A DNA stretch of 64,000 nt from Lichenostomus cassidix (lineage: Eukaryota; Chordata; Aves; Passeriformes; Meliphagidae), in NCBI GenBank assembly GCA_008360975.2, contig VLJF02000046.1, positions 3,162,001-3,226,000 on the forward strand, given 5' to 3'. Shown here piece by piece: positions 45,504 through 57,580 of this stretch. Within the stretch, counting starts at the first letter, position 1; each line of letters begins with the position of its first letter. Position numbers and translations under genes: made by a program. The notes under the pieces were generated by a model that searched no databases, was not told where the DNA came from, and saw nothing but the letters and a program-made list of their open reading frames with translations.

Positions 45504-46330
45504 TAAGATCCAGTTATTAAGGTTCTTTGGAAATACCTCTGCCTGAATTAAGGTGCAAACAAGACCATATGCCAGTCAATAGCATGGGTTTTATTTCATT
45601 GTAAATATGAGAAAGAGAGAGGAAAAGAGAGAAAAGGAAAAGTAGGAAAAGAGGTGGGGGGGACAGAAAGAGGGTGACAGAGACAGAATAAAGAAAATAT
45701 CACCATCCGTGGATCCCAACAATGTTGCATTGATCCTCTCCAGCTGGTCTTCTTGCTGGTGATGGTCCCCCCAAAAGCACAGAATCCCATGGGTTAATAT
45801 ACACTCAGGCCAAGGGCAATGTCCAGGCATGTCCCCCCAGGGGAGGGGACAGTCTCTAGCAGCAGACTCTGCTTGCATCACCTGCACTCCTGTGGTGCAA
45901 GGCCTAGCATTTGGGGGTCTTTGATGGATTGTGACTTCTCCTCAGCTCCTCTCACGTGAAAGTCCTGTGGATGTGATCTGTGGAGTTGGGGGTTCCACAG
46001 CTGGGCAGTTTGTGTGACAGAGGATGGATAGGTGTTCATTGCCCTGACCAGAGGTTACACCACACACCCCAAACCTTCTCCCCCCTCCCCTCAGCTAGGG
46101 GGAAAAGTCTGTGCAAACCTGGCTTCTGCAAGCTGTGCTCTCCCCCACCCCAAACTCAGCCAGGGATGATTCTCAGCACAGCTGGTGGGTTTGGCCTTTG
46201 TGGATGCATTCCTTTCCCTCAGCCTGAGATGAATGAACAATAGGTTTCCCTTTATCTAATCTCAGCAGTTTGACTCTCAGTCCAAAGTCCCAGTCAGGTA
46301 TCTTCAGGGAGGCTTCTTTGATTGTAGCTT
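45504..46330 (-). mobile_element. Probable ERV LTR
   Basis: Sense minus: an end at ATCTTAACA (45,504), AATAAAAC at about 45,587-45,594 and a TATATTAA promoter element at about 45,795-45,802 are spaced as in an LTR. The 5' end was not identified and may be well short of 46,330. No second copy seen. Confidence 0.5.
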
Positions 46331-46417
46331 CTTTATACAGTTTTTGTTATAATGAGCAAAACTTTATATCAATGTTTGAGGCATGAACTATTTTAGCCTC
46401 TGACAGACATCCAGTCA

Positions 46418-47842
46418 CTATTAATAATGTAAAATTTACAAGTATAATACTAATAAGTAATACTAATAAATATAACAACAACAACACAAAATAATCCCAA
46501 CAAATCCCAATACACAGCATCACACCAAAATGACAAACCTCATTTTTCTTCACTGTCACAAGGCCCATGAAAACAAACCCTGTTAACTTTCTCCACTCAT
46601 GTCCTCCCCACCAGATAAACGAGGCAGTTTTCACTGTTTAATATAAGTTACAATTGATGGTGGAGGGAAGAACAGGGAGACACCACCAATTTCCATGTCA
46701 AACCCAGTAGGTCAACTCCAAAGAAGAGAGAATAAAACAGGATGGGGGCAGGAGCTGGTCAGATGTTGCTCTAAAGGGCCCCATAACCATCGCCAAGCAA
46801 ACAGAAGGGGAAGATAAACCCCTAAAAACCAGCGTGTGTGTTCAGGGACTCAGCTGTGAGGAACTGGACACACACAGAGGCAGCTGGAACAGTTCTTTCC
46901 TCAGGCTGAGCTTTCCAGCCAGGGCACTGAAGTCAATCAAGTGCTTTCCCAGAGGATTCCATGGTTGCCAACCACCCTTCAGGATTTGGCTCACAGGAGC
47001 ACAGATCCTTTTTCAGGTCAGAAGAGCAGCAAAAATGACAAGAGATGCCCAATTCAGAGCTCTGCTCAAAAACCTGAAAAATAAAAATCAGTAGAACTCT
47101 GAAGCCCAGCTCTGGGCCCTGGAATCTCAGATCCAAGGGAAAACTGGAAAGGCTTTTTGCAAGGATTGACATGGTGCTGTCCATGCAACATTTCCATCCC
47201 TCCCATGGCCTCTTCCCTCAGAGTCCCCAGCAGCAGCAGCTGGAGCAGCACATGGAAGCTGCAGATGGAACTGCTGCCCACCCAGCCTGAGCTGCACAAG
47301 GATCCTGCTGACAGGAACCCCAATATTCCCTCCCAGGGGCTCTGCAAACACTTCCCACCTGTTCTGTCTGCTCCAGGCAGACACTGCAGGCAAAATCCTG
47401 TCTCTCCTTTGGGGCAAGGCCAGGAGCCCAAAATCACACTCAAAATGCTGGATTCTGGCCCATTTCTGCATCTGGAGAGTTGGGGGTGCAGCATTATCCA
47501 GAGAAACTTCCTGTGCTTCATACTCCAGCTTGCAAACCCAGCCCTTGGACAGTGGGTTTATAAGGACCACAAGTCATAGACCAAATAGAATTAAATTTAA
47601 ACCATGACACTTCATTCTCTGTGGTAGATTCATCTATTCTATGCCATGAAACACATCTTCAATTAGGCTGCAATTAATGGGTCTGAAGCCTGAAGTAACA
47701 AAACCAAACAAAAGAACCCCAAGTTACCTTTCAAAGGTTGAAAGCCATAACAAATATGCTTTTCTCTTCAAAAATAAATGTGTTTTTCTCTTCAAAACAT
47801 TTTTCAGGTATACATGACATGTACAAGATACAGGGTGTAGTG
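46418..47842. other. Inner part of right arm, no gene recognised
   Basis: Mirror of 19,694-21,117, closely similar with small indels. LTR-like end AAACCATGACA at about 47,601-47,611. Confidence 0.4.
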
Positions 47843-48870
47843 TGTTGATGCTGGCTGGATGCCAGGCACCCATCAAAGCCTCTCTCTCACTCCCCTCTGC
47901 AGCTGCACAGGGGAGAGGAAATAGAACGAGGGGTTCAGGAGTTGAGATAAGGACAGGGAGAGATCCCTCATCAAATATGGTCATAGGAAAAACAGGCTCA
48001 AATTAGAGATATTAGTTGAATTATTGCTGACAAAATCAGAACAGGAAAAGTAAAATAAAACCTTAAAAGTGCCTTCCCCCCACCTCTCCCTCCTGCCCAG
48101 CTCTATCTCCTCCCCCAGCAGAGCAGGGAGACAGGAATGGTCAGTTCTGGTCAGTTCATCATCTGAGATTTCTCCCACTGCTCAGGGAGAGGAGTTGTTC
48201 CCCTGCTGCACTGTGGGGTTCCTCCCACGGGAGAGTTCTCCAGGAACTTCTCCAATGTGAGTTCATCTCACCAGCAGCAGCTCCCTGTGAACTGCTGCAA
48301 TGTGAGTCCATGCCACGGGCAACAGTCCCCCAAAGCTGCTGCAGCGTGGGTCACTCTCCTACGGGGTCAGTCCTTCAAGGACAGGCTGCTCCAGCTGGGC
48401 AGCAGAGCCCCTCTCTGCAGGGGTCACAGCCTCCTCCCAGGCATCCCCCTGCTCCGGCCTGGGCTCCTCCTCCATGGGCTGCAGGTGGATCTCTGCATCC
48501 CCATGGATCTCCAGGAGCTGCAGGTGGATCTCTGCATCCCCATGGATCTCCAGGAGCTGCAGGTGGATCTCTGCATCCCCATGGATCTCAAGGAGCTGCA
48601 GGGGCACAGCTGCTTCACCATGGTCTTCACCAAGGGCTGCAGAGGAATCCCAGTTCCAGTGCCTGGAGCAGCTCCTCCCCTCCTCCTTCACTGACCTTGG
48701 TGTCTGCAGAGCTGTTCTCCTCACATGTTCTCACTCCTCTCTTCTCTGGTCGCAATTACAACTGTCCAACAACTTCTTGGTTATTTCTTTCTCCTTAAAT
48801 CTGTTATCACAGGAGCATTACCACCCTTTGTAATTGGCCCAGCCTTGGCCAGTGGCATGTCCACCTTTGG
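47843..48870 (-). mobile_element. ERVL-like LTR 2 (right arm)
   Basis: Mirror of 18,650-19,693, with three full 39-bp units at about 48,480-48,605 instead of two. Confidence 0.7.
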
Positions 48871-48949
48871 AACCACCAGGGATTGTCTCTGCCCTACATG
48901 GTGGAAGCTTCCAGCAGCTTCTCACAGAAGCCACCTCTGTGGCCACCCT

Positions 48950-49195
48950 GCTACCAAAAACCAGGCCATGGTACCAAGGGGCTGTTGTGACACTGGGGGC
49001 TGCATGGATCCAAGGGGCAAAAGTGACATTGCAAAGCCTCATGGAACAAAGTGGCCATTGTGACACTTCAGGACCTCATGGAATCATGGAGACCTTTGTG
49101 ACACTGCAGGTCCCCACTGAATCGTGGAGTCCATTAAGATACTACAAGACCTCATAGAATCACTGAGACCATTGTGACACTGCAGAGTGTGTTGG
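48950..49195. repeat. 37-bp satellite block (right arm)
   Basis: Reverse complement of 18,400-18,640. Confidence 0.8.
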
Positions 49196-49199
49196 TTTT

Positions 49200-50404
49200 G
49201 CTTAGCCCAGAAGATCAGCAAGGTACCTTTAGCATCCATGGGAAATTTAAACCCTTAAAGGCTGTTGTGGTAGGTCTGAAGAAGTGGCTGAAGAGTTGGG
49301 AGCAAATTCACCCCTGTGTTCATGAGTTGGTTTTGCTTAGCCCAGTTTTATCTAGTGGGGGGGAAGCACAAAGATGGCTCCTGTGTGTTCTGTGGGAATG
49401 TTCTGGAAGCTTTCAGCATGTCCAGCAGAGCCAATCTCTGATGGCTCTGAAGATGATGGACATGCTGCTGGCCAAGGCTGGGCCAATTGGAGATGTTAGT
49501 TATGCCTCTGTGAAAACATATTTAAGAGGAAATCAAAACAATGTGAGCACACACTTCTTTTTAGCCAGAGAAGGTTGGGGAGATGAGAATATGTGAGGGA
49601 AAAACAACATGGAGACACCAAGGTCAGTGGAGAAGGTGGGGGAGGAGGTGCTCCAGGCACCAGAGCTGACAATCCTCTGCTGGTCGTGGTGAAGACCATG
49701 GGGGGAGCAGGTTGTCCCCCTGCAGCCCATGGGGTCCATGGGGAATGCAGAGATCCACCCACAGCCCGTGGGGAGGTGCTCACGCCAGAGCAGGTGGATG
49801 CCTGGAGGAGGCTGTGATCCAGTGGGAGTCCCAGTGGAGAGAGAGGCTTTGCTCCCGAGATGGAACAGCCTGGCCTTGGAGGGCTGCACCCCGTGGAGGA
49901 GGGAGCAACACTGTAGCAGTTTTGGGAGGACTGTCTGCCCGTGGGAGGAGCTCATGTTGCAGCAGGTTCAGGTGGGCTGCTGCTTGTGGAGGAGTTCACA
50001 GAGAGCTGCCTCCTGTGGGAGGAACCCCATGGCTACACAGAGGAAAAGACTTCTCCCCCTGAGCAGTGGAAGAAGATCTCAGTGATGAACTGACCAAACC
50101 CCCATACTCTGTCCCCCTGTGCTGCTGGTGGGGAGGAGGGAGGGGGTGAGCAGGGAAACAGTGTATTTGAGGGGTTTTTTTGCTTCTCATTGTCTTCCCT
50201 CTGAGTTTGTTAGGAATAAATTTCGCTTTTTAACTTCAAGAGGAGCCTGTTCTGTCCTTGGTGCGTCTCCCAGTCCTTATCTCAACTCATGAGCCCTGTG
50301 TGTATTAACTTTTTTTCTCTCCTCTGCCCAGCTGTGGCAGGGAAGAGTGAGTGAGTAGATGTCATGGGTGCCTGGCATTTGGCCAGGGTCAAACCATGAC
50401 ACGT
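49200..50404 (+). mobile_element. ERVL-like LTR 1 (right arm)
   Basis: Mirror of the left-arm LTR 1, with TATTTAAGAG near 49,518, AATAAA near 50,215 and the end ACCATGACA at about 50,402. The start is approximate. Confidence 0.65.
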
Positions 50405-51017
50405 GTCCACTTTCCATGGATCCCATGTTTCCCATGTTCCCCATGTCCCCCATGTGTCCCTTGTCCCCCATCCCACATATCCCAAGTCCCCACTCCATGT
50501 CCAACATTTCATCTTCCCAATAACCCAAATCCCCCATGTCCCTCATCCCATTCCCCCATTCCATGTCCCCCATATCCCCCATGTTCCCCATTCCCTGTGC
50601 CTGTCCTGTGGTCCCCATTCCATGTCCCATCTCCATCCCCCATGTCCCCATTCCATGTCCCATCTCCTTCCCCCATGTCCCCATTCCATGTCCCATCTCC
50701 ATCCCCCATGTCCCCATTCCATGTCCCATCTCCCACATGCCCCTTGTCTGCCATTCCATGCCCCCATCCCACATCTCCCCTTCCATGTCTGTTCCCCTGT
50801 GTCCCTCTTGTTCCACATCCCACATCCTCCATCCCCCACCCCCCATATCCCCCTGTCCCAATTCCATGTTTCCCATCCCAGATCCCCCATATCCCCCATC
50901 CCCTGTCCTCAATTCCATGTCCCATCTCATTTGTCCCACACCCCCATGTCCCTCCCCACAACCCCATCCCACAGCCCCCATGTCCCCATTCCATGTCCCC
51001 CATTCCACATTCCATAG
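50405..51017. repeat. CCATGTCCCC satellite (right arm)
   Basis: Reverse complement of 16,589-17,202. The plus strand is C-rich here and turns purine-rich at about 51,017. Confidence 0.9.
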
Positions 51018-52330
51018 GGGGAGAATGGGGGAAATTTTTGGGGAAAATGGGGGAAAGTTTGGGGGGAAATGTTGGGAAAATTTGAGGGAAATTTTGGGGA
51101 ATTTCTGGGGAAATTTGGGAGCAAACTTGGGGGAAATTGAGGGAAATTTTGGGGAGATTTCATGGAAGTTTGGGGGAAATTTTGGGAAAATTGGGGAAAT
51201 TTTGGGGAATTGCGGGAAAATGTTGGGGAAGTTTGGGAGAAAATTTTGGGGAAAAAATGGGGAAATTGAGGGGGAAGTTCAGAGAAAAATTCTGGGAAAT
51301 TTTGAGAATGGAGGAAATTTGGGAGAAATTTGGGAAAAAACTTGGGAAAAATTGGGGACATTTTAGGGAAATTTGGGGGAAAATTGGGGAAAATTTGGAC
51401 AAATATGGGGGAAATTTGAGGGGAAATGTGGGGGGAAATTGGGGTGAAATTTGAGGGAAATTGGGGAAATTTTGGGGAAGTTTGGGGGAAATTTCAGAGA
51501 AAAATGGGAAAAATTGAAGGAAATTTCTGGAAAAATTTGGGGGGAATTTAGGAGAAGTTTCAGGAAAGTTTTGGGGAAAATTGGGGAATTTTTGGGGAAG
51601 TTTGGGTGAAAATTTTGGGGGAAAAATGCGGGAAGTTTGGGGATTTTTTAAAGAAAGTTCTGGGAAATTTTGGGAAAATTTGGGGGAAATTTTGGGGAAA
51701 ATTTGGGAAATTTCAAGGAAGTTCGGGGAAAATTTTAGGGAAGTTTGGGGGAAAATTTGGGGAATTTGGAGGGAAATTTTGGGGAAGTTTGGGAGAAAAC
51801 TTTGGAAAAAATTGGGAAAGTTTGGGGGAATTTTGAAGGAAAATTCTGAGAAAATTTGGGGGAATTTTTTGGGAAAATTTGGGGGAAATGGGAAAAATGC
51901 AAATAGAATGGGGAAAAAGGAGGAAAATTTGGGGAATTTTTGGGGGGAAATGGGAAAAATGGGGGAAATTGGGGGAAAATGGAGGAAAATTGGGGAAATT
52001 TGGGAAAATGGGAAAAATTGGGAAATTGGGGGAAATGAGAAAAATTGGGGAAAAATGAAAAAATGGGGAAATTGGGGAAAATGGGAAAAATTGGGGAAAT
52101 TGGGGAAATTGGAAAATTAAGGAAAATTGGGGAAATTTGGGGAAAAAGGGAACTAAATTGAAATTGGGGAAATTGGAGAAAATGGGAAAAATTTGGGGAA
52201 ATTGGGGGTAAAATGAGAATAAATTAGGGAAAAATTGGGAAAATTTGGGGGAAATTGGGGAAAATGGGAATAAATTGGGGAAATTTGGGGGGAAATTGGG
52301 GAATTTGGGGGGAAGGGGACATTTGGGGAC
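51018..52330. repeat. Satellite B, copy 3 (purine-rich on plus strand)
   Basis: Reverse complement of the pyrimidine satellite. The GENLGEIWGKF-type frames are artefacts. Confidence 0.9.
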
Positions 52331-54235
52331 ATTGGGGGTGTTGGGGACACTTTGGTGTCACTTTGATGGAACTTTGGAGCCATTTAGTGACAATTTGGTG
52401 CCATTTGGTGACTTCTAGTGGCATTTGGTGACAATTTGGTGCCATTTGGTGTCATTTAGTGTCCCTTTAGTGCCACTTGATGCCATTTGGTGCCATTTGA
52501 TGTCACTTGGTGCCACTTTTTGCCACTTTGGTGCCACTTGATGTCCCTTTAGTGCCACTTTGGTGCCATTTTTGACCTTTTTGTTGCCATTTAGTGCCAC
52601 TTTGGTGCCATTTGATGCCATTTAGTGTCACTTGAGTGACTTTTAGTGACATTTAGCGCCACTCTGGTGCCATTTAATGCCTTTTTTTGTCACTTTGGTG
52701 TGATTTAGTGTCACTTTGGCGCCATCTGGTGCCATCTAGTGTCACTTTAATGCCACTTTAGTGCTATTTGGTGCCTTCTAGTGTCACTAATGCCATTTAG
52801 TGCCATTTCAGTGCCATTCAGTGTCACTTTGGTCTCATTTGGTGCCATTTTAGTGACATTTTAGTGCCATTTAGTGCAATTTTTTGCCACATTGATGCCC
52901 TTTGGTGCAATTTAGTGCCACTTTGTGTCACTTGGTGCCATTTAGTGTCACTTTAATGCCACTTAGTGCCATTTGGTGTCACTTGATGACCCCTGGTGTC
53001 ACTCTGGTGCCATTTAGTGCCACTTTAGTTCCATTTGGTGTCACTTTGATGCCATTTGGTGTCATTTTAGTGCCATTTAGTGCCACTTTGGTGCCATTTA
53101 ATAACTCCTGGTGTCACTTCAGTGCCATTTAGTGCCACTTTAATACCATTTAGTGCCATTTGAGGCCATTTAGTGTCACTCTGGTGCCATTTAGTGCTAA
53201 TTTGGTGCCATTTGATGTCACTTTGGTGTCACTTTTTGCCATTTTAGTGCCACTTCGGTGCCATTTTTGCTCCTTTAGTCCCATTTAGTGCAACTTAGTG
53301 TCACTTTGGTGCCATTTAATGTCACTTTGGTCCCATTTGGGGCCATTTGAGGTCACTTTAATGCCATTTTAAAAAAAATTAATACATTTTTATCAGTTTA
53401 ATGCAATTTGGTGCCACTTTGGTGCCATTTGATGCTATTTTGATGCCATTTAGTGCCATTTCTTGCCACTTTGGTGCCATTTTTTGCCACTTCAATGCCA
53501 CTTTGTCCCACTTTGGTGCCATTTAGTGTCCCTTTAGTCCCATTTGGTGCCATTTTTTGTCACTTTAATGCAGTTTTTTGTCATTTCAATGCCATTTTTC
53601 CCCATTTTTGTGCCATTTTGATGTCACCTGCTGTCTCCTCACTGACCTGCAGCAATCCGTTCTGCAGTCATTGTCACCTGTGCTGGTCGGTGATGTCACT
53701 GTGTGCCCAGGGGCTGCTTGGTGTCATTTAGTGCCATTTGGTGTCACTCAGGTGCCATTTAGTGTCACTTTGGTCCCATTTAGTGCCATTTAGTGCCACT
53801 TTGACACCATTTAGTGTCATTTGATGTCACTTTGGTGCCATTTAGTGTCACTTTGGCTCCATCTGGTGCCATCTAGTGTCACTTCGATGCCATTTAGAGC
53901 CATTTGGTGCCATTTAGTGCCACTTAATGTCACTTTGTGCCACTTTAGTGCCATTTAGTGCCATTTAATGTCACTTCAGTGTAATTTTTTGCTATTTGTT
54001 GCCATTTAGTGCCACTTTGGTGCCATTTAGTGTCACTGTGGTGTCATTTAGTGTCATTTAGTGCCATTTGGTGTCACTTCGATGCCATTTGATGCCATTT
54101 TGATGCCATTTTGGTGCAATTTTTTGTCACTTTAATGCCACTTTCCTCCACTTTGGTGCCATTTTGATGCCACCTGATGCTACCCTGATGCCACCCTGGT
54201 GTCACCCTGTCCCCTCTCAGTGACCTGCAGCATTT
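52330..54235. repeat. Satellite A, copy 3 (inverted)
   Basis: Reverse complement of 2,640-4,500, including the non-satellite island at about 53,620-53,720. Closer to copy 1 than copy 2 appears to be in its local indels. Confidence 0.9.
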
Positions 54236-54426
54236 CGTTCTGCTGCGATTGTCACCTGCACTGATTGCTGAGGATGTCACTCTGATGATGTCACTGATTT
54301 CACTCTGAAGACATTACTCTGATGACGTCACTCTGTCCCCTCAGTGACCTGCACAGCCATCTGTTCCACTGCGATTGTCACCTGCGCTGGTCGCTGATGT
54401 CACTGTGTGCCCAGGGGCTCTTTGGT
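54235..54426. promoter_or_regulatory. CRE-like segment beside LTR copy 2
   Basis: Mirror of 2,430-2,660. One TGACGTCA is kept (at 54,323-54,330); the other has decayed. Confidence 0.35.
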
Positions 54427-55064
54427 GTTGTTGGAATACATATCAGGTTAAAAATTTTGTATAACTTCAGTCAAAGGTTTTGTTTGTCTTTACCCTGGAA
54501 AAGGAATTTTAGGTTTCTTTCAGGACATTGTTCTGCCAGATGAGGTCTGGTGGACTCAGCATATCAACAGATTGGGAGTGACCCCAGAGATAACCAGAGA
54601 GATAAAGACTATGAACAGAACATCCTCTGGGACATTGTGGTTATCAACAGGACATGGTGGATATCACAAACAGCTACCCCAGAGCACCTCCAGCAGGGCT
54701 GAAGACATCCTGGCCTGGAAAAAGGACTGATGAGAAAAACTGAAGAATGAAGAATCTAATTAGCATCAGAGGTGAGGAGATTCAGATCCAATGAGAAACT
54801 GAATACTGGGGGTTTGCTCAACTTTAGACCAATGAACACTGACCCAATGCTTTCCTATGTATTTTTACTGTATAAAATAACTGAAAAATCGAGCAAAAGT
54901 TGTATCATGGAATGATTCTCTCTGCACACCCGGGCTATGTGTGGATGAGATAATTTCTGTAGTACATCCTGGCCAGAACAACATCCTGGCCAGATAATAA
55001 AGTAATGCCTTGACTCTCTAACATTAAAATGCTGTTGGAGGGTTTTTGTATTTTTTCCCCTGCA
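54427..55064 (+). mobile_element. Solo ERV LTR, copy 2
   Basis: Plus orientation, TGTTGTTGGAAT to CCCCTGCA. TATAAAAT at 54,871-54,878 and AATAAA at 54,996-55,001. No ERV interior follows: the next bases are CR1 sequence. It matches copy 1, which keeps its PBS. Confidence 0.85.
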
Positions 55065-55210
55065 GATTCTGTGACACCTGGAGCTGGTTAAGGAAAGACT
55101 GGATGTGGCACTCGGTGCCATGGTCTGGGTGACAAGCTGGTGTAAGGTCACAGGTTGGACCTGATGGCCTCAAAGGTCTTTTCCAACCTGTTTTATCCTG
55201 TGATTGTGTC
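55065..55210 (+). mobile_element. CR1 LINE 3' end
   Basis: Typical tail: aaggaaagactggatgtggc, then aaggtcttttccaacctgtt and an attctgtg-like terminal word. Confidence 0.85.
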
Positions 55211-56794
55211 CCTGGGGCAGCAGGAGCTGCCTGAGGAGCCACAAGGCCAACTCTCTGCTGCTGTCCTGGGCAGCAGGGCTGGCCCTGGGGCTGCAGGAGC
55301 TGCCTGAGCTGAGCATCTCCTGAGCATTCCAGAGCCAGAGTCGCTGTCCCTGACCTCCAGTGCCTCCAGTTCCTGCTGCAAGGCCAGACAGGGCTGGGCT
55401 GCTCTGTGGGGCTGCAGATGGGACATGGATTTCAGTGCTGGGAGATGGAGAGAAGGAGCAGATTCCAGCAAGGCTGTGCCTGGGACAGGTTGGGAGCCAC
55501 AGGAGCTTTAGCAGGGTGTGGGAAGAAGGCAGGAGTTGGGAATCCCACAGGAATTGGCCATTCCTCAGCCAAACACAGCTTTTTGTCTGAAGCATCTACA
55601 AGGGAGGACAGAGGGACATGAGGAAAGCTTTGGGAGCTCCCAGGGTCAGAGGGAGGTGGGGAAATGGGGCAGTGGGTAAAGTCTGCAAGGGAAGCAGCAC
55701 AGGCCTAGGCCAGGGGAGGAGAGCTGCACTGGGGTGACCAAAGGCCTTGGGGGGGCTGGGACCACCCCCTGCCAGCAGCAATGACATTTGTGTCCCCTGG
55801 CTGTGGCTGCTGTCCCTGCCACTGAGGCCCATGAGAAGACACCAGTTCCTTCCAGCCCCAGGGCTTGTGGCCTCCTCCCCCAGCCCACAGAGCTTTGCAG
55901 GGCTCCTGCTGCTCTCCTGCCCTCACCATCCCACACCCCACATCCCACTGCTCCGGGAGAGCCACGAGCATCCTGTGAGGCCACCAATCCCCATTGCCAG
56001 GGCATGGGGGTCAGGCCTTGGCTGTCCTGCTTGGCCAAGCCCAGGCAGGGCTTTCACAGCCACATTGCAGAGTCCATTTCCCACCTGGAGCCGCTGGTGC
56101 CTCTGAGTTCTGCTTCCCCAGCCCCAGGGATGCTCTCCTTGGCTGCTCATTGCCCCCATGGTCTCTTGGCAGGGATGGCCTCAGTGGGGGCTGCTGACAT
56201 CCTCAGCAACCTGGAAGTTTCTGCTGAATTTTCCTTCTCCAGAGGCTTTTTCAGCCTTCAGCTCTTCACTTCAGGAATTCAGTGCCAAAGGCTCATTAAC
56301 ATTTCAAAACACCCTAACAAGACAAGCCCCTGGGAATCATTTAGGTCTTCAATTGTTTTGTGGTTAATTACACAGGTTTCAGAAGTCTATTGGCAGTGAA
56401 TATACTATATTTAAAACAATTCAGAGAGAAGTGTTTTGCCCTGCTCAGTTTTCTTTTCCTGTTTATAGATTGATATGAGTAATCTCCAATTAATATGACC
56501 CCTAGCATCTCCTAATACAGTCTGAATAGATATGAACATCAAGAGCATTTTTGGCTGACAATCAATCAGACTCTGTGCCTAACCCCCACCCCACCATTTC
56601 CCTCATCCAAGCCCTGGGACTCAGAGCAGCCTTGTGCAAATCTCAGCTTCCTCCACTCCAGGCTGCACCTGCAGCTTTCAGCTCCTTGGCACAAACTCCC
56701 AGCTGCTTTCCTTGGAGAAGGAGCTGCCTGAGACACAGAGGGATGTTCATTTATTGTCAGCAAACTAAACCAAAGGAAGGCACAGCTCCATAAA
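55211..56794. other. Arm sequence, no gene recognised
   Basis: Frames at 55,646-56,399 are open on both strands and repeat in the other arm, but no known domain was seen. The 55,790-56,050 part is related to 39,440-39,700. Confidence 0.35.
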
Positions 56795-56900
56795 AAGAAA
56801 AAAAAAAAACCAACAAAAACCAAAAAACCCCAAAAACCAAAAAACAATCAAAAAACACAAACAAACAAAACCAAAAAACAAACAACAAAAACAAACATTC
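56795..56900. repeat. A-rich low-complexity tract
   Basis: Poly-A broken by CC and C, such as accaaaaaacaaacaacaaa, exactly at the inner edge of the second inverted repeat and absent from the other side. Confidence 0.9.
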
Positions 56901-57580
56901 GTCTGCTATATATTAAATCCACTTTCCACAGCAGACAGTCTCAGACCAATGGAAAACACGTTCTGTGCCCAGCACAGATCCCAAGATGCCCCCAAACCCT
57001 CCCTGCCCCAATTCTGCCCAGATTTGCTCTTTGCACACACGAGTCACACACTGAAGTCATGAGCTCCCTGCATGGCCAGAGGGAGGAAAAGAGAGAAAGT
57101 GGATGAAGAACTCTCTTGTGCAGAGCTACAGCTGCACTAATCCCAATATTCTGGGGTCACAGGAACTTGATCCAACACCCTCTGCAGCATCTGTTCCCTG
57201 GCGGTCCTGGTTCTGGGCTTGGGGTTCTGTGCTTGTTCTCAACAGGGGCTCCTGGCTGTGAGCTCTGAATCCCAACAATGGCTCAGGGTCCTTGCTTTGG
57301 TCACGAGGTCCTCCAGCACCCACCAGTGCCTGGGGGATGTGGATCCTCTTACCTGGCTCACCTGGAGCTGCTCGTGGCCATCCCACAGTGGGCACAGGGC
57401 ACTCCAGGATGCCCAGATGGGGTCACTGTGTCCCCTGGGGGGGACATGCCCAGGGACAGAGCCAGGGAAGCAGCACGAAACCAGAGCCCAGGGCAGGATG
57501 TGACTCACGTGGGCACTGGGACATGAAGAGGATACCAGCACAGACCAGGGGTCTTGGGGTGCCTCAGGTGTCCTGGCACA
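56901..57580. other. No exon recognised
   Basis: Sequence upstream of the JAK3-like pieces. More N-terminal FERM exons might be here but none could be read. Confidence 0.3.

Larger units (their letters stand above)
46418..53290. repeat. Right arm of large inverted repeat (partner 14,290-21,117)
   Basis: Reverse complement of the left arm in the same order of elements. Beyond 53,290 it continues through satellite A to an LTR, which on the left side would fall in or before the gap. Confidence 0.85.
53869..56795. repeat. Left arm of second inverted repeat (partner 61,074-64,000)
   Basis: Positions in the two arms sum to about 117,869. It includes satellite A, LTR, CR1 tail and about 1.6 kb of other sequence. 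The right arm runs off the window, so the outer edge is not visible. Confidence 0.85.
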
